From assembly GCF_010389155.1 (NCBI RefSeq), contig NC_057769.1, forward strand, positions 27,156,735-27,220,734: DNA of 64,000 bases, written 5' to 3'. This stretch comes from Erigeron canadensis. Taxonomy: Eukaryota; Streptophyta; Magnoliopsida; Asterales; Asteraceae. The notes below the pieces were generated by a model. That model was not told the DNA's origin. It did not search any database and saw only the letters and a program-made list of their open reading frames with translations. The first letter of the stretch is position 1, and the number at the start of each line of letters is the position of its first letter. The translations under genes were made by a program, and so were the position numbers. Below are positions 25,056 through 37,000 of this stretch, piece after piece.

Positions 25056-27345
25056 TAAATAACTTACATGTTTTGTTTTACTGCAGTTGCAAAGGGATTC
25101 TTATAATCAAAAGAATTCCACACGAACGTCTTGATATAACCATAAAGGCAAATCGAATTGTAAGTAACTGATAAATTTATATAAAAATTAAAATTATTGT
25201 TTTGTTGAATGTTAACATTTCATTTAGTTTTATTTTATTTCATTTAGTTTTATTTTATTTTGCTCTAATAGAGCCTATTAAAAGATTCGGAGTCTAACTG
25301 TAGACAAATGTGCAAATATTGAGTGTTGTGTGTAAATATTTATGTTTTTCAAAAAGAAAAAAACTAGAAACAAATGTGCAAAATTTTGTTTTTAACTTCG
25401 ATTTACATTAAAACTTAATAACTTTTTATCGTCGCTCAAATGCCCAATACAATTTTCATATTCTGCGGTCCGTATTGATTTTCACATGAATTCGTCAAGT
25501 TATGTAGATTTTATTAAATATATAATGATCATTCATCATGACATCATGTTTACATATGAAGGCGTGGGTCTTGATGCAAAATGTATACAGGATAATAATA
25601 TGATGTTGATATAATTAGTTTTATAAATATAAGAATACTTTTTTACCGATAAAAATAAGTTATATATTTTAAAAAGTGTAAATTACTCACATCTAGCATA
25701 TTTTATCTTCACCGAGTTCAAACTATACAATCTCCTTGCAGAATATATACTTAATTTAAGAACCTTAATAAAAAACTCCATCACCTAAAAAATTGAAGTG
25801 AAAACTCAACCGGAGTTACTATAGATGAAAAATTAAATACTTGTGTTCACTCATAAATATACCTAAGATAAGACTCATGAATAAGGATCTTATAAAGTTG
25901 TTTCTAAGTTACTAATAAAGTTGGAAATATATTTACCTTTTGATTAAAATCAAAGGTCAAAATTCAAATATTTTAACTTTTGATTAAGATCAAATGGTCA
26001 AATTCCTAACTTTACTAATAAAATTGAAAATAACTTTAAAAAATCTCAATCCAACGCTCAGACTATTGACTTACCCGATCTTCTACACACCAATAGATGA
26101 ATTCCATCATAAATGAAATGAAACCCCATGGCCCAACATAAAATACACCAATAGTTTGTTGCATGAGAGACTTAACGCTTAACTTTGGCTACACATCAAA
26201 ACAAAAAACATGGTCACAAAGCACGTCCTATCCATCCCATTAGATTAACCTCATGCTAAAAAGAACTGATATGTAGAGAGCGAAGAAACCGCTAACCCGT
26301 TAAGGAATCGAAAGCATCACGACTTTATCTTGAAGAACGAAGTCAGTTGGTGAATTTTGGTTGTCTTTATTTTTAATAATAGTAAATTACGAGTAATATT
26401 ATACTGACATAACAAGTTTTTTTTGGATAGGTATAGGCTATAGCTAAATATATATTCTGTCACATTAGCAATTCATTGAGTAATCCACTATAAGTCCTTA
26501 ACCACTAAATTTATTAATAACCTTGCACCTTTATAGTGATGATGGGGTCATCAAATTTGCACCTTATGTATTTAATTACATAATTATCCTAACACTTAGA
26601 TGTCTAGTCACTCCATGAATAAAATATACTAACTAACATCATTAATATTGATTTTCTTCATACAATATTGACCTTTGAGATCTGGCATGTGAAACTTGAG
26701 CAAATATTAAACATGTTTGGTGGAATATAGAGTATACTACAAATTAACATAGTTATTATTTTATTCAAACTACCCCACAATCACATATCTCACCTAACCA
26801 TGAAAAGAAATCAACTTAGAAGGAAATTCATTAAAATCTTATAGCCTTATAGGGTGTTTGGGATCACGATATGAAGTGATTATTTAATTTTTACGTTTAT
26901 AAAATGTAAGCAATCTAAAAGACGTTTGTATGAAAAAGTGATTATTTGCTATGAGAACGCAGTTTTAGAAAGTATGTACATGCATGTTTTTTCAAAACGC
27001 ATAATTTACTTTAAAAACGCCATTTTTTTTATAACCGCAATACAAAACACACCCTTGATCCAGACAACTTATGGTAATAATGGACAAAATTTTAAAGCAA
27101 TATTAACAAATTAATTCAACTACTCCCATTTCCAATATATTTTACAAATTATGTATAGATTGATTCATTGATTATAATTTTGTTTTGTATGGTTGTATCA
27201 TTTTAACGTCATATTCTCACATGACTCATCTAACCTAAGACGTCTTCAAAAGTATACATATATAACTAATAAAAGTTCAAAAAAACAAAGTAATACTGGA
27301 TAAAAGTATTGATCCATACTACTAAAAACTCCCAAATATATCCCG
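25056..27345. other. Gene-free region
   Basis: No gene supported. It contains a 21-bp tandem duplication of TTTCATTTAGTTTTATTTTA at 25217-25258, and a short palindromic motif CTTTTGATTAAAATCAAAGGTCAAA with a degenerate second copy near 25936-25998. A possible MITE at 26856-27053 has AGGGTGTTTGG opposed by an ACACACCCTT end, without a clean target duplication. Confidence 0.5.
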
Positions 27346-27349
27346 GTTA

Positions 27350-27660
27350 AAAAGATTAATGGAACCCGCTTAAGAGGCGGGGTCTTATGCGGGGAGTCCT
27401 ATTTAAATGATAATAAGACCCGCTTAACAACCTGGTCCTTTTGATTATAAGACCCGCTTAAGAACCGAGTTCTCTACAAAAACAACCGGATCTTATTAGC
27501 ATACAATAGAACCCCCTCTATGTTTAGATACCCCTTTCCTACTGTCGTAACAATATTAAACACATTAGAGCTCGCTTTTTATTAGATTGCCAAATATGTT
27601 ATAGAACCCGTTAAAATTAACAACCAGATTCTATATTAGCTTTGCAGCTTGTGCTTCAAG
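27350..27660. repeat. Cluster of AAGACCCGCTTAA motifs
   Basis: GGAACCCGCTTAAGAGGCGGGGTCTTA is followed by AAGACCCGCTTAACAACC, AAGACCCGCTTAAGAACC and, further on, GAACCCGTTAAAATTAACAACC. The word appears four times with irregular spacing, and the first copy is itself palindromic. Noncoding and unassigned to a family. Confidence 0.6.
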
Positions 27661-27769
27661 AATACAACACCAAATTTATCGATAAAACTTCAATAACAGT
27701 GACAAGTTTACAGCAACAGCAACATTCGATGATAAAGGGGAAAATCGACGAATGAAGCATCTCTACTAC

Positions 27770-28440
27770 TGAGAAACTGTTTCAAACATAAATAATGTTT
27801 ACATATATAACAGAAAACACATGATTCTTATTAAATATTTTTTCATCACAATAGTAGTATGGATCAGAGTTTAGTTCCACAATGAAAACTTATCTAACCA
27901 TATGTGCATTTTCGTAGACCACAATTGACACGGTTTTGCATATTCTGGCCCAAACATCTCTATTCTGGCCCTGTTCAGACCCCAAACACCAATTTAAGTA
28001 ATGTGCAAAAGTAACAACCTAAGGGACATGAAATATTAAAGAAGTTAAAGGGAATGAAAATTGCAAGATTTGGTACAAAACAGAGCCATTAATCTTGAAA
28101 TGTGATTAGAGGTGTGAAACGGTATAAAACTGAACAGGATTTGAAATGGTCGAAAAATATCTGGTCTGAGAACAGGATAGCAATATACTATTGTTTCAGT
28201 TTCAGTTTAGAACTAGCTAGCACGGTCCCAAACAGAATCATAAACCAACTCAACTGTTGGGCTTATCATTCAAGCTTAATGTTAAACAGTGTCATTTCAT
28301 TGCAATAGAAAAAAAAAAAAACTTACGGTGAGATATATCTCACAATAATTCGACTGAATATCACACCTACTAACCTGCAACTTCCATATCAAGTATCTCT
28401 TGAATTCTTTGCATTATTCTAGACAATTTAGTACAGTTGA
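27770..28440 (-). pseudogene. Truncated copy of DUF4504-gene intron DNA
   Basis: This stretch matches, in the same order, sequence inside the DUF4504-like gene at 34165-34810, again 34940-35530, and then 35938-36050. Examples are CTGAGAAACTGTTTCAAACATA (27770 and 34940), TAAAGGGAATGAA/AAGGGACTGAA blocks, and GTGAGATATATCTCACAATAA (28326 and 35945). Only a few bases of the last exon remain at the left edge. It is a fragment of a segmental duplication, not a gene. Confidence 0.65.
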
Positions 28441-29066
28441 ATCAGTTCAAAGGATGAATCTCACCACTTGGGTTCTAGGTGTGCTTATTATGGTATACTC
28501 CTGAGAAAATCTCTAGTTTTCGGATTTGTTTTTAAAAAGTCCAAGGCACTAAGGTCTTGAAGCAGAGAACTTAATTACCCGAGTTTGGGAGCCTTCACAA
28601 ATTTTATTACCTGTCATTTATGCATCGATTACTATTTCCCACGCCACATTTCAAGAATACTCAACATTTGCCACATTACTTGTGGCCAGAAATACTTATA
28701 TGCTTTGATATTAAGATCAGGGGAGACAGAGACAGTATGCATTGGAAATAAGACTACTCGTGAATCTTCACGAGGACTGACCTTCGTTGATCTACATGGT
28801 GAATTTGGATTTCTGATTTATAATGATGTTGACGCGGAGCTGGCGAGGCGAAGGATTTCTGTTAATATCACCCGAAATATATATATATATGTTTTTGAAA
28901 GCAAGCGATATATTATTGTACACAAATGAGATGGCTAAACTATGATCATTCCAAAATCATGATCTCAAATCCAAAATTAATCAAGAGATTCAGAAGTAAC
29001 GTTTTCATATTCAGATTACAATCCAACTAATAGATTTAAAAAAATAAATAACGTAGAGCATATTAA
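28441..29066. other. Duplicated flank with LINE-like trace, no gene
   Basis: ATCTCACCACTTGGGTTCTAGGTGTGCTTATTATGG and the CAGGGGAGACAGAGAC region resemble 31505-31710 near the second F-box copy, so this is the 3' flank of the duplicated unit. The open frame at 28585-28929 has no recognised domain. Confidence 0.5.
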
Positions 29067-29690
29067 TTAAGCAATATTGTTAAAAAAACTTGAAGGCGAA
29101 ACCAGGCTCTCCACATACTCGATCCCATGGATCCTACGAAAATAGCTAGGCCTTTCTGAAATGTCTATCAATTTATGCGAATGTTTCATTGTGTCATAAA
29201 TAATTACAGGGCTGTACATATACCACCACTCTGGATTCAAATTTAACGTAAACGAAGATGCTTCCAACCATGACTTCTCACCACCTTCTCCGGCCTTCAT
29301 TACCCACACCGCAAACTGATGCCTCCTCGGAGTCTCGAATATGCAAAGGCCGTACCCAAAACACACGAGTACTCATCAGATGATCTATCAAGAAAAGGTA
29401 AATGTATATGCGAAACTAGCATGTTTTTCACATCGAGTGCCACGATCTTTTGGGGCTGATCTTGGTGGTCTTTGTTATCACGACTATTTGCAATCCAATG
29501 CAAAGATCCATTTGCAAATGTACCCACATCATTCAACCCGTACGCATTTTGAACGAATTTTTCAACACGGTCCATGAATTCATTTTGGAACTAAAAACAT
29601 CAAAAGTGTGCCGCTTCTTGTAATTAGAAGTAGAGTCATTTTTATTAGTACAACCTCTAAATCTAACAATCTTTAAGTCATCTGTATTGC
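29067..29690 (-). pseudogene. F-box gene copy A, lacks F-box, frameshifted
   Basis: Three overlapping minus-strand frames (to 29576, 29575-29340, 29366-29067) together align with the F-box-associated half of copy B: DDLKIVRFRGC, LNDVGTFANGSLHWIA, KIVALDVKNM, WVMKAGEGGEKSWLEASS and the end SERPSYFRRIHGIEYVESL. At least two frameshifts separate them. The N-terminal F-box, start codon and about 160 codons are absent: at about 29690 the sequence jumps from the codons for DDLK straight to the 5' flank seen in copy B after 33033. This copy cannot make an F-box protein. Its C-terminal end is better preserved than that of copy B. Confidence 0.85.
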
Positions 29691-29976
29691 ATATTATATG
29701 ATAAAATTTGTGTTGTAAGATACAAAATAGGGTTTCAATAATTATCTGGGATAAAAAACTGAACCAGTTTAATTTATAGAGTATTTGGCCCATTAACAAA
29801 ATCCTCGACAAACATCTGGTTTGATCTAATTGTTATAGAATTAAATCATGATCCATATTGCATTATATCCCGGGGCCCGGGCTAATTGGTTTTGGGCCTT
29901 AAACAGAGTTGGTCCTTATAAAATACAAAAAAAAAAGTTTCAAAAAAATAAAAAGAGCTTGACCATTATTACATTG
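29691..29976. other. Former 5' flank of F-box copy A
   Basis: Matches 33034-33170 upstream of copy B (for example TTGGCCCATTA). Then a GC-rich CCCGGGGCCCGGGC word and A-rich sequence leading to the stray exon copy. No gene. Confidence 0.55.
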
Positions 29977-30110
29977 TTATAATGCAATTGCTTCAGGATA
30001 CGTAGCACTAACTTCCATTCGCAACGACACTAAATGGGCTTGCATCCTTCCCACATACGAACCAGAAACGCCTCTGCGGCTCTGCCCAAGTTTCACTATC
30101 TCCATCTATG
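29977..30110 (-). pseudogene. Duplicated last exon of the DUF4504-like gene
   Basis: Minus-strand sequence corresponds to the coding exon at 34013-34172: GATAGTGAAACTTGGGCAGAG at one end and GTTAGTGCTACGTATCC then GCAATTGCATTATAA at the other. Relative to the real exon it carries an 8-nt insertion after GCAGAG and a loss of about 9 nt in the middle, so the frame is broken. It sits upstream of F-box copy A, as the real exon sits upstream of copy B. Confidence 0.8.
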
Positions 30111-30267
30111 AAGGGGAGAGAAAAAAAATTAGTAGTTGAGATTTGAGGAGAGAGAAAAATAAGTGATTGAGATTTCTTCTAAGATTTTGAATGAATTGGA
30201 TGTGTTGTACATTATGCATTATCATGTGTACAATGTTGAAATTGAAAGTTGAAACCTTTTTGCTTTA

Positions 30268-30669
30268 CGAGAAAAAGCACTCGCGCGTTGCGGCTGTAAG
30301 ATAGTGGGGGTGATAGGTCATATAAGGTGATATATCATAGATTCTAATAATCAAATGCCTTATCCGTACAGGCTCCGTCATCGAATTTAAAAATTCATCA
30401 AAAGTATATCGAATGACATATCTAACAAAAGAGTATGAAATTTTAAAAACACCCATATAATTTTTATAATTTATCGATGTACGGTTTTTGAGATAAAAGA
30501 TTTTGAATAAATTAGAGAAATAAAATGATTTATGGAAGAGAGTGGTTGAGATTTGAGGAGAGGAAAAAATAAGTGGTTGAGATGTATATAGATGTATTGT
30601 ACCTTAGGTGTACATTGTTAAAAAGTGTAAAAATTTAGAGTAAACAGATGTTTTATAATGTAGTACAGA
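30268..30669 (-). mobile_element. Short non-autonomous Helitron-like element, copy 1
   Basis: Read on the minus strand it starts TCTGTACTACATTATAAAA and ends in a GC-rich hairpin region (GCCGCAACGCGCG) followed by CTCG and T. A second member at 61268-61736 shares both ends and the core GATGTACGGTTTTTGAGATAAAAG. TC start, near-terminal hairpin and insertion before T fit Helitrons; the final CTCG differs from the usual CTRR. Confidence 0.6.
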
Positions 30670-31312
30670 TAGAGATAGAGATAATATATTATGATTATGT
30701 ATATACTCCGTGTATTATAATACCCAATTACCCATATCATCCTAAATATACGAAAATATGTTGAACTAATTAACACGTGACTGATGAGTAGTGGACTATC
30801 GGAGGGAGTGGGTCTAGCTTGATGACACCTCTTGCACACCCTGAGCCGGCCATGCTAAAATACCTAGATTGTTCTAATGTATAAAATCAAAATGATAAAT
30901 TGATAATTTGTTTTATCTTCTTGACATAATAATCTTTCCATAATTTACAATTTTGAGATAAAACTTCTTTATTTGTGATAACTTAAAAATATATCATGTT
31001 CACTATACCCCGGTTTAAATGGGGAGTTTATATGGATATATGATTAAAAGACAACTTAAAATTAAATAAAAAGAGACCCTGTAAACAATAGTTTTATATA
31101 ATCACACATGAAAATTGACTTACGGGACTCAAGGTATAGTCGTAGTCTCGTAGATAGTAACAATTGGCTACATGACATTTTAGGAATAACAACGTTTTTG
31201 GGCCTAGCAATAGTCCTGCTTGACTTGATTATTTCATATTTCTATGTTTGATATTGTATGGTAAAAATTAGTCTTCTCTTAATTCTGTAACACCACCACC
31301 ATCTATATATTT
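30670..31312. other. Duplicated upstream flank of F-box unit
   Basis: Aligns with 33250-33700: ATTGTTCTAATGTAT, AATAATCTTTCCATAATTTACA, AACAATTGGCTA-ATGACATTTTA and AAAAATTAGTCTTCTCTTAATTCTG occur in the same order in both. No gene. Confidence 0.7.
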
Positions 31313-31530
31313 GGGGTGGAAATTAGCCGCAGAGAAGTTATCAGGGTACGTTCTAAATTTGGTTGCTAACCCGGAGTCTTTTCCTTTCAAATACATTGGG
31401 ATCCCGCTTGGAGCAAATATGTCAAGAATTGGCAACCGATAATTGAGAAATTTTCCAAGAGACTGTCAAGATAGGAGGCCAATTTAATGTCCATAGGGGG
31501 CGAATGACTCTCACCACTTTGGTACGTTCC
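31313..31530 (+). pseudogene. LINE reverse transcriptase remnant
   Basis: The plus strand encodes LSGYVLNLVANPESFPFKYI then GIPLGANMSRIGN, followed after a frame break by QPIIEKFSKRLSR, a stop and GG-MTLTTL. PFKYLGVPLG...NW-P-IEKF-KRL-W-...LS-GGR-TL is the conserved stretch after the catalytic domain of plant LINE ORF2 proteins. Only about 70 codons remain and they contain stops. Confidence 0.75.
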
Positions 31531-31943
31531 AGGTGCTCTTATTATGAATTACTACCATATATGTTGCATCAGTTATTCCAACTGAGAAAGATCTCTAGTT
31601 TTCTATTGCGTTTATTCTACATGAAAAAAGTCCAAGGCACTACGTCGTCGTGTACCAAACAGATCGAGTTATATGCTTTGATATTTAGGATCGGAGGAGA
31701 CAGAGACCGTATTCACAATATAAGAGATCGGATGGCTAAACTGTGATTTTGCCAATTCAATTATGATCTCAAATCCAAATTAATTAAGATTCATACATAA
31801 CGTTTTCATATTTTAGATTACTAACCAACTAATAAATTTCAAAAGGAAATAACGTAGAACAAATTAACTAAGGGGTATTATTAAACAAACTTGAAGGCGA
31901 AACGAGGCTCTCCACATACTGGATCCCACGGTTCAGAAAATAG

Positions 31944-33023
31944 CTAGGTCTCGCAGAAGTGTATCACTTTGTGCAAATGTTTCATTGCGTCATAGATAAC
32001 TAGTTTGTGGAGTTCATTATCAATCAATATAAGAACCACCCCGTCGTCCAAAATAATTACAGGGTTGTACAGGTACCGCAACTTTTGTTTCAAGTTTAAT
32101 GTGAGTGAAGACGCTTCCAACCATGACTTCTCACCACCTTCTCCGGCCGTCATTACCCAGACCCTAAACTCATTCCCCCCCGGAGTCACCATTTTAGCGA
32201 ATATGCAAAGGCTTCCATGTAGCGTACCCAAAGAACACGACTTGTAAGATGATCCATGAGAAAAAGGTAAATGTATATCTGAGAGTACCATGTTGTTAAC
32301 ATCGAGAGCCACGATCTTATTGCAATGATCTTGGTGGTTGATACTACTATAAGCAATCCAATGCAAAGAACCATTTGAGAAGGTACCCACATCATTCAAC
32401 AGGTTAGAATTTCGAACAAAGTTTCTCAACATGATCCATGAATTCGATTTGGGACTAAAAACATCACAAGTATGCGGGTCGTCGTTAGTACTATATGAAG
32501 AATACTTGCAACCTCTAAATCTAACAATCTTTAAGTCATCAGGGGTTAAACCGTAACCAAATCCACATACATGTTTAGAACTTTCCCTGCATTAAGAATG
32601 CAAGTCATCTGGAACCAGCTTTTTTTCTCCCGTTAACGGATTATATAAAACCATATGAGTGCACACACGGGGGTAACGATAATCTTGATTAATGACTAAA
32701 AGGACTATCCCATTGCATGATCCAGCAAACGTGACAACGTTACCTTTAGGGTTCGCAAAATTATCAAGAGTGACCATTTTTTCTTCCAAATTATCGTCTT
32801 CGTTTTCTACAGAAACATCGTCATCGGAATCTTCGAAAACATCAACATTAGAGGATGCAAAGGGAAGGAGGATCTTTCGATCACCTCTCGGCCCGTAATA
32901 CGGATCTGATAGAAGACAATTCCAACGCTTACATACGTATTTGAGCTTCACCGACAGGTTTAAGGGAAGCCGAACAAGTATATTATGTATGATATCGGCA
33001 GGTAGAGAGGAGATATCCCCCAT
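31944..33023 (-). pseudogene. F-box protein gene copy B with one premature stop
   Basis: ATG at 33023 opens an F-box (residues about 5-43: LPADIIHNILVRLPLNLSVK and VCKRWNCLLSDP), which would bind SKP1 in an SCF ubiquitin ligase. An acidic insert with EDSDDD and ENEDDNLEE follows, then an F-box-associated domain (SCNGIVLL, LYNPLTGE, GSLHWIAYSS, WVMTAGEGGEKSW). An in-frame TAA at 32592-32594 ends the first part after 143 codons; the same frame then continues without a shift to the TAG at 31944. One substitution could therefore have killed an otherwise full-length gene of about 360 codons. Near the C terminus the frame also departs from copy A (which ends ERPSYFRR). No intron with usable ends spans the TAA. 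Substrate unknown. Confidence 0.85.
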
Positions 33024-33649
33024 CTGAACGTACTGTATATTATGATCTGATGATAATTATGTTGTAAGAAATAAATAGGGATTCAATAATAGTTTGGGGA
33101 AAAAGAAAGGGTTTCAATAATCAGTTTTATAGAATGTTTGGCCCATTAGCACCATCTTTCCAATTCGTTCATATGTCCATATTTGACAAAACCCTAGGTA
33201 ACCTTTTGTTTGGGCTACGTACTTACTATTACTACTTATACTTAAGTTAAATTTAGAGAATAAAATATAAATACCCAAAATCATCCTTAATATATGAAAA
33301 CCAAGTAAAACACAAAATAAGATGAACAACTCACTTGGAGGTAGTGAACCCCTTACACACCCCTTAATACATTGTTCTAATGTATTAAGTCAAAATGATG
33401 ATTTTATGATATATGTTTTATCTTCTAAACACAATAATCTTTCCATAATTTACATTTTGAGATCAAAGTTCTTTATTTATTACTGACTCTGAGATTTTCT
33501 TTCAAAAGCCTTATGGATTACTTAAAACTAATTAGCATGTTTCTACTCAAGGTAGTAGATATCAGGAAAGAAACAATTGGCTATATGACATTTTAAGAAT
33601 GACACTGTTTTTGAGCCAAACAAGAAGTGGCGTGTTGTTTGATTCAAAA
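33024..33649. other. 5' flank of F-box copy B
   Basis: Contains the likely promoter side of copy B and sequence repeated at 30670-31312. No open frame of protein-like composition. Confidence 0.55.
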
Positions 33650-33790
33650 TTAGTATGGTAAAAATTAGTCTTCTCTTAATTCTGCAACACCACCACCATT
33701 TGGAAAGCAGAGCAATAATGAAATCTCTAAGAGGGGATAAACCGAGGCCCCCGTCCCTATTTGGTTTAGTCTCTTGCACCTAAAAAACCC
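33650..33790 (-). pseudogene. LINE ORF2 C-terminal remnant
   Basis: Minus strand encodes QETKPNRDGGLGLSPLRDF and ALLSKWWWC, the conserved GGLG...LR--N-ALL-KWWWR block near the end of plant LINE ORF2 proteins. It points opposite to the RT remnant at 31313-31530, so the two are not one simple element. Confidence 0.7.
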
Positions 33791-34012
33791 AACATATCTT
33801 GTTCAGATCTGCATTATCCTTCCATAAGAATACATATGTACCGATTGAAGTTTATACTTATATTTTTAAATTCTATTATATACCAGAATTTTGTTTAGCC
33901 ATCCGGTACAATTCTAGTCGACTAAAATGGTGATGCTAGTTAACAACCTAGGAGAACTGAAACAAAAACTGATTTTCAAAAAAACAAGAACCTGACCATT
34001 ATTATTACATTG

Positions 34013-37000
34013 TTATAATGCAATTGCTTGAGGATATGTAGCACTAACTTCCATTCGCAACGACCCCCAAATGTCCTTGCGTCCTTCCCACTTTGCCTTC
34101 ATACGGACCAGAAACGCCTCTGCCCAAGTTTCACTATCACCATCTATGCTCAGATCATAAGGTACCGAGAAACTGTTTCAAACATATATGATCTTTATAT
34201 TTATAACAAAAAACACATTAATCTTATAATACTTTTCGTCACAAAGGTAGTATGCATCAGAGGTTGGTTCAATAATGAAAACTTTTAGCCAACGAAATGT
34301 GCACTTTAGTAAACCACAACTAACACACTTTTGCATATTCTCCCCATAACCTTGTCAAATGACTCCAATCCAGAGACCCATACACCTCTATTCTGAACTT
34401 ATTCACACCCCAAACCCAATTTAAGTAACACGTAAAATAATGGACTTTCAACCACAGAAATGGAATTCCCATTCACAGCTTTTAGAAGATGCTTTACATA
34501 GACAAACATGAAATATTTTTCCTAAGTATGGGATGTGAAAGAAGTCAAAGGGACTGAACTTGCAAGATTGGATATAAAACGGAGCCATTTATGTAAAAAT
34601 TTAACGATCAAATTCGAGGGATGTTATTAGGGGTGTGCAACGGCACAAAACTAAACCGAAACTGAAAATTTTGAAAATATCTGGACCGAAAACAGGACAA
34701 CATACAATCATTTCAGTATCAATTTACCACTGGCTCGGTCCAAACAGGAACATAAACTGACTGGATGTGGTACTGAAACCAGCGTCATCCCATTGCAGTA
34801 AAAAAAACACACGTTTTACCAGACCAGTACCTGACTAGATGGGGTACCAAAACCAGTCTAGAAAAAACCGACTACCGAGAACTAGAAAAGCCTCGGTCCA
34901 AATTTAAGTATCACCATCTATGCTCAGATCATAAGGACTGAGAAACTGTTTCAAACATAAATAATCTTAGCCATGTCAAATCCACAGACCCAAACACCTC
35001 TATTCTGACACTGTTCAAACCCCAAACCAAATTTAAGTAACATATAGAATGTGAAAAACAGAAAAAGTAACAACCTAAGGGACTTTCAGCCAGAACATTT
35101 AGGAAATTCCATTGACAGCTTTTATAAGATGCTTTACATTGATAAACATGAAATTCTTTTCCCGGGGTGTGGGATGTGAAAGAAGTCAAAGGGAGTAAAC
35201 TTGCAAGATGCCAAGATTTGCTATAAAACAGGGCCATTTATGTAGAAAATTAATTATCATATTTCCGCTAGGAATGTTATTAGGAGTGTGTAAACGTACA
35301 AAACTGAACCGAAACTGAAGAGGTTAAAAATATCTGGACTGAGAACAGGACAACGAATTATCGTTTCAGTATCAGTTTAAAACTAGTTCGGTCCCAAACA
35401 GGAACATAAACCGACTCAAAGCCGGGCTTGTAATTCAAATGCTAAACAGTGCCATTTCATTGCAGTAAAGGAAATGTATGCTTTACCATACCTAACTGGA
35501 TGGGGTACAAAAACCAGTCTGGAAAGAACCGATAACTGATTTTATTTATAACTGGAAACAAGAACATAACTGTGTAATCGTGTATGCCAATTATGGTTAG
35601 ATAAGAAAATTCCGGGTTCAACTATAAAAAGATTTCCCAGGTTTTACACACTCCTAAATACTAGAAAGCTAAATTTGAAGAATATGAACAACAATAAAAG
35701 TCAAGAAAATTAGAAAAAGAACGGATAACTTAGCAAAGATATTGGCCAAAGGATTTATGAGCCTTACCTCATTAATTCTTCTTGTGGAGGTCTTTTACTC
35801 GAGTTCATGTTCCTGCAATTTTATGAATGAGAAATTAACACTAGATTACGATGTATGTTATTTGATACAAAATGTGTTCACATAAAAAGCAAACATGGTA
35901 TTGTGGTTCTTGATACTGTCATGTTACCCATCTATAAACTTACAGTGAGATATATCTCACAATAAGTGGCTATATTCGACATTTGAATGTCACGACTACT
36001 AACGTGCAACTTCCCGAGTTACAAATATTCTAACAAACTCTTGAACATCTTCATACCATATAAAGTATTTCTAGAATTTTTATATGTCCAGCTAACAATG
36101 TTTCATTAAAAATTACCAAATTATCAGTTTCCATCTATGAAATAAACTAATATGCCTCACTCCACAAATACTGGACCAGAAATCACTAACCTGCGGACAT
36201 AAACGTTGAATAGATTTAGTGACTTCGTGGAAAGATTATATACAGCTTCATCTATATGATCTTTACCAAAAATATACACCACAGGGTAACCAAGAAGCCA
36301 CCTATAGAAGGTACATTAGTAGCTCAATAATCAGATTGATTTCCAAACTTAAATATACAACAATGTCTCACATAAGGTATGCATGTAATATGTAATATGA
36401 CTGTTTGTTATTCGGCTTTAGTGCTTTACCCATTTAGAGTTGGGACGGTGACAATTGTGTCTTGCATTAAATGACTTAGATCAATTAAGTCAGATGATGG
36501 AGTAGTAACAGAAAGCCAACTATGTGATGATTCAGGATTACTTGTTGAATCTTCCGTGCATTCAGAAACATCGTCTGTTGTTGCATCAACACAAAAGACT
36601 GATGAAAAAAGCTTCTGGAGTGATATAAACTGTGCTCCCACTAAACTCTGTTCGATCTCAGTTACCATCTAAATTGATGTAAGAAAAGAAATTAAAATAG
36701 AATGACTAATATTGAAATTTACGTCTGTGACATTAAGGTTTTAACCTTTGGTGGATCCTGTTCAATGTCAACAAAATGCAATTCTATTTCTTTGTTTACT
36801 GTTGACTTAATAAGTTCTGCAAGGCCTTTGACATGTATCAAATATATCATATCTTCAATGAGCATCACCCGTAAATTCCTAAAGATAGTAGACCCCTGAA
36901 TACCAAGAGCAAATGAAAGAAATCGTTATCCTCAGATATCTAAAGCAAGTAAAAATGCAAATATTCTATATAGAGGAAAAAACTCTGAGAGTAACTAGGT

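Noticed and set aside
26200..26350. Coding-like patch on the minus strand (TDFVLQDKVVMLSIP)
   Set aside because: Very short, no splice context, no recognised family and stops on both sides.
32540..32620. Small intron that would remove the TAA in F-box copy B
   Set aside because: A TGCAG acceptor follows the stop, but no GT donor lies at a workable distance in frame; the result would be an intron far below plant minimum size.
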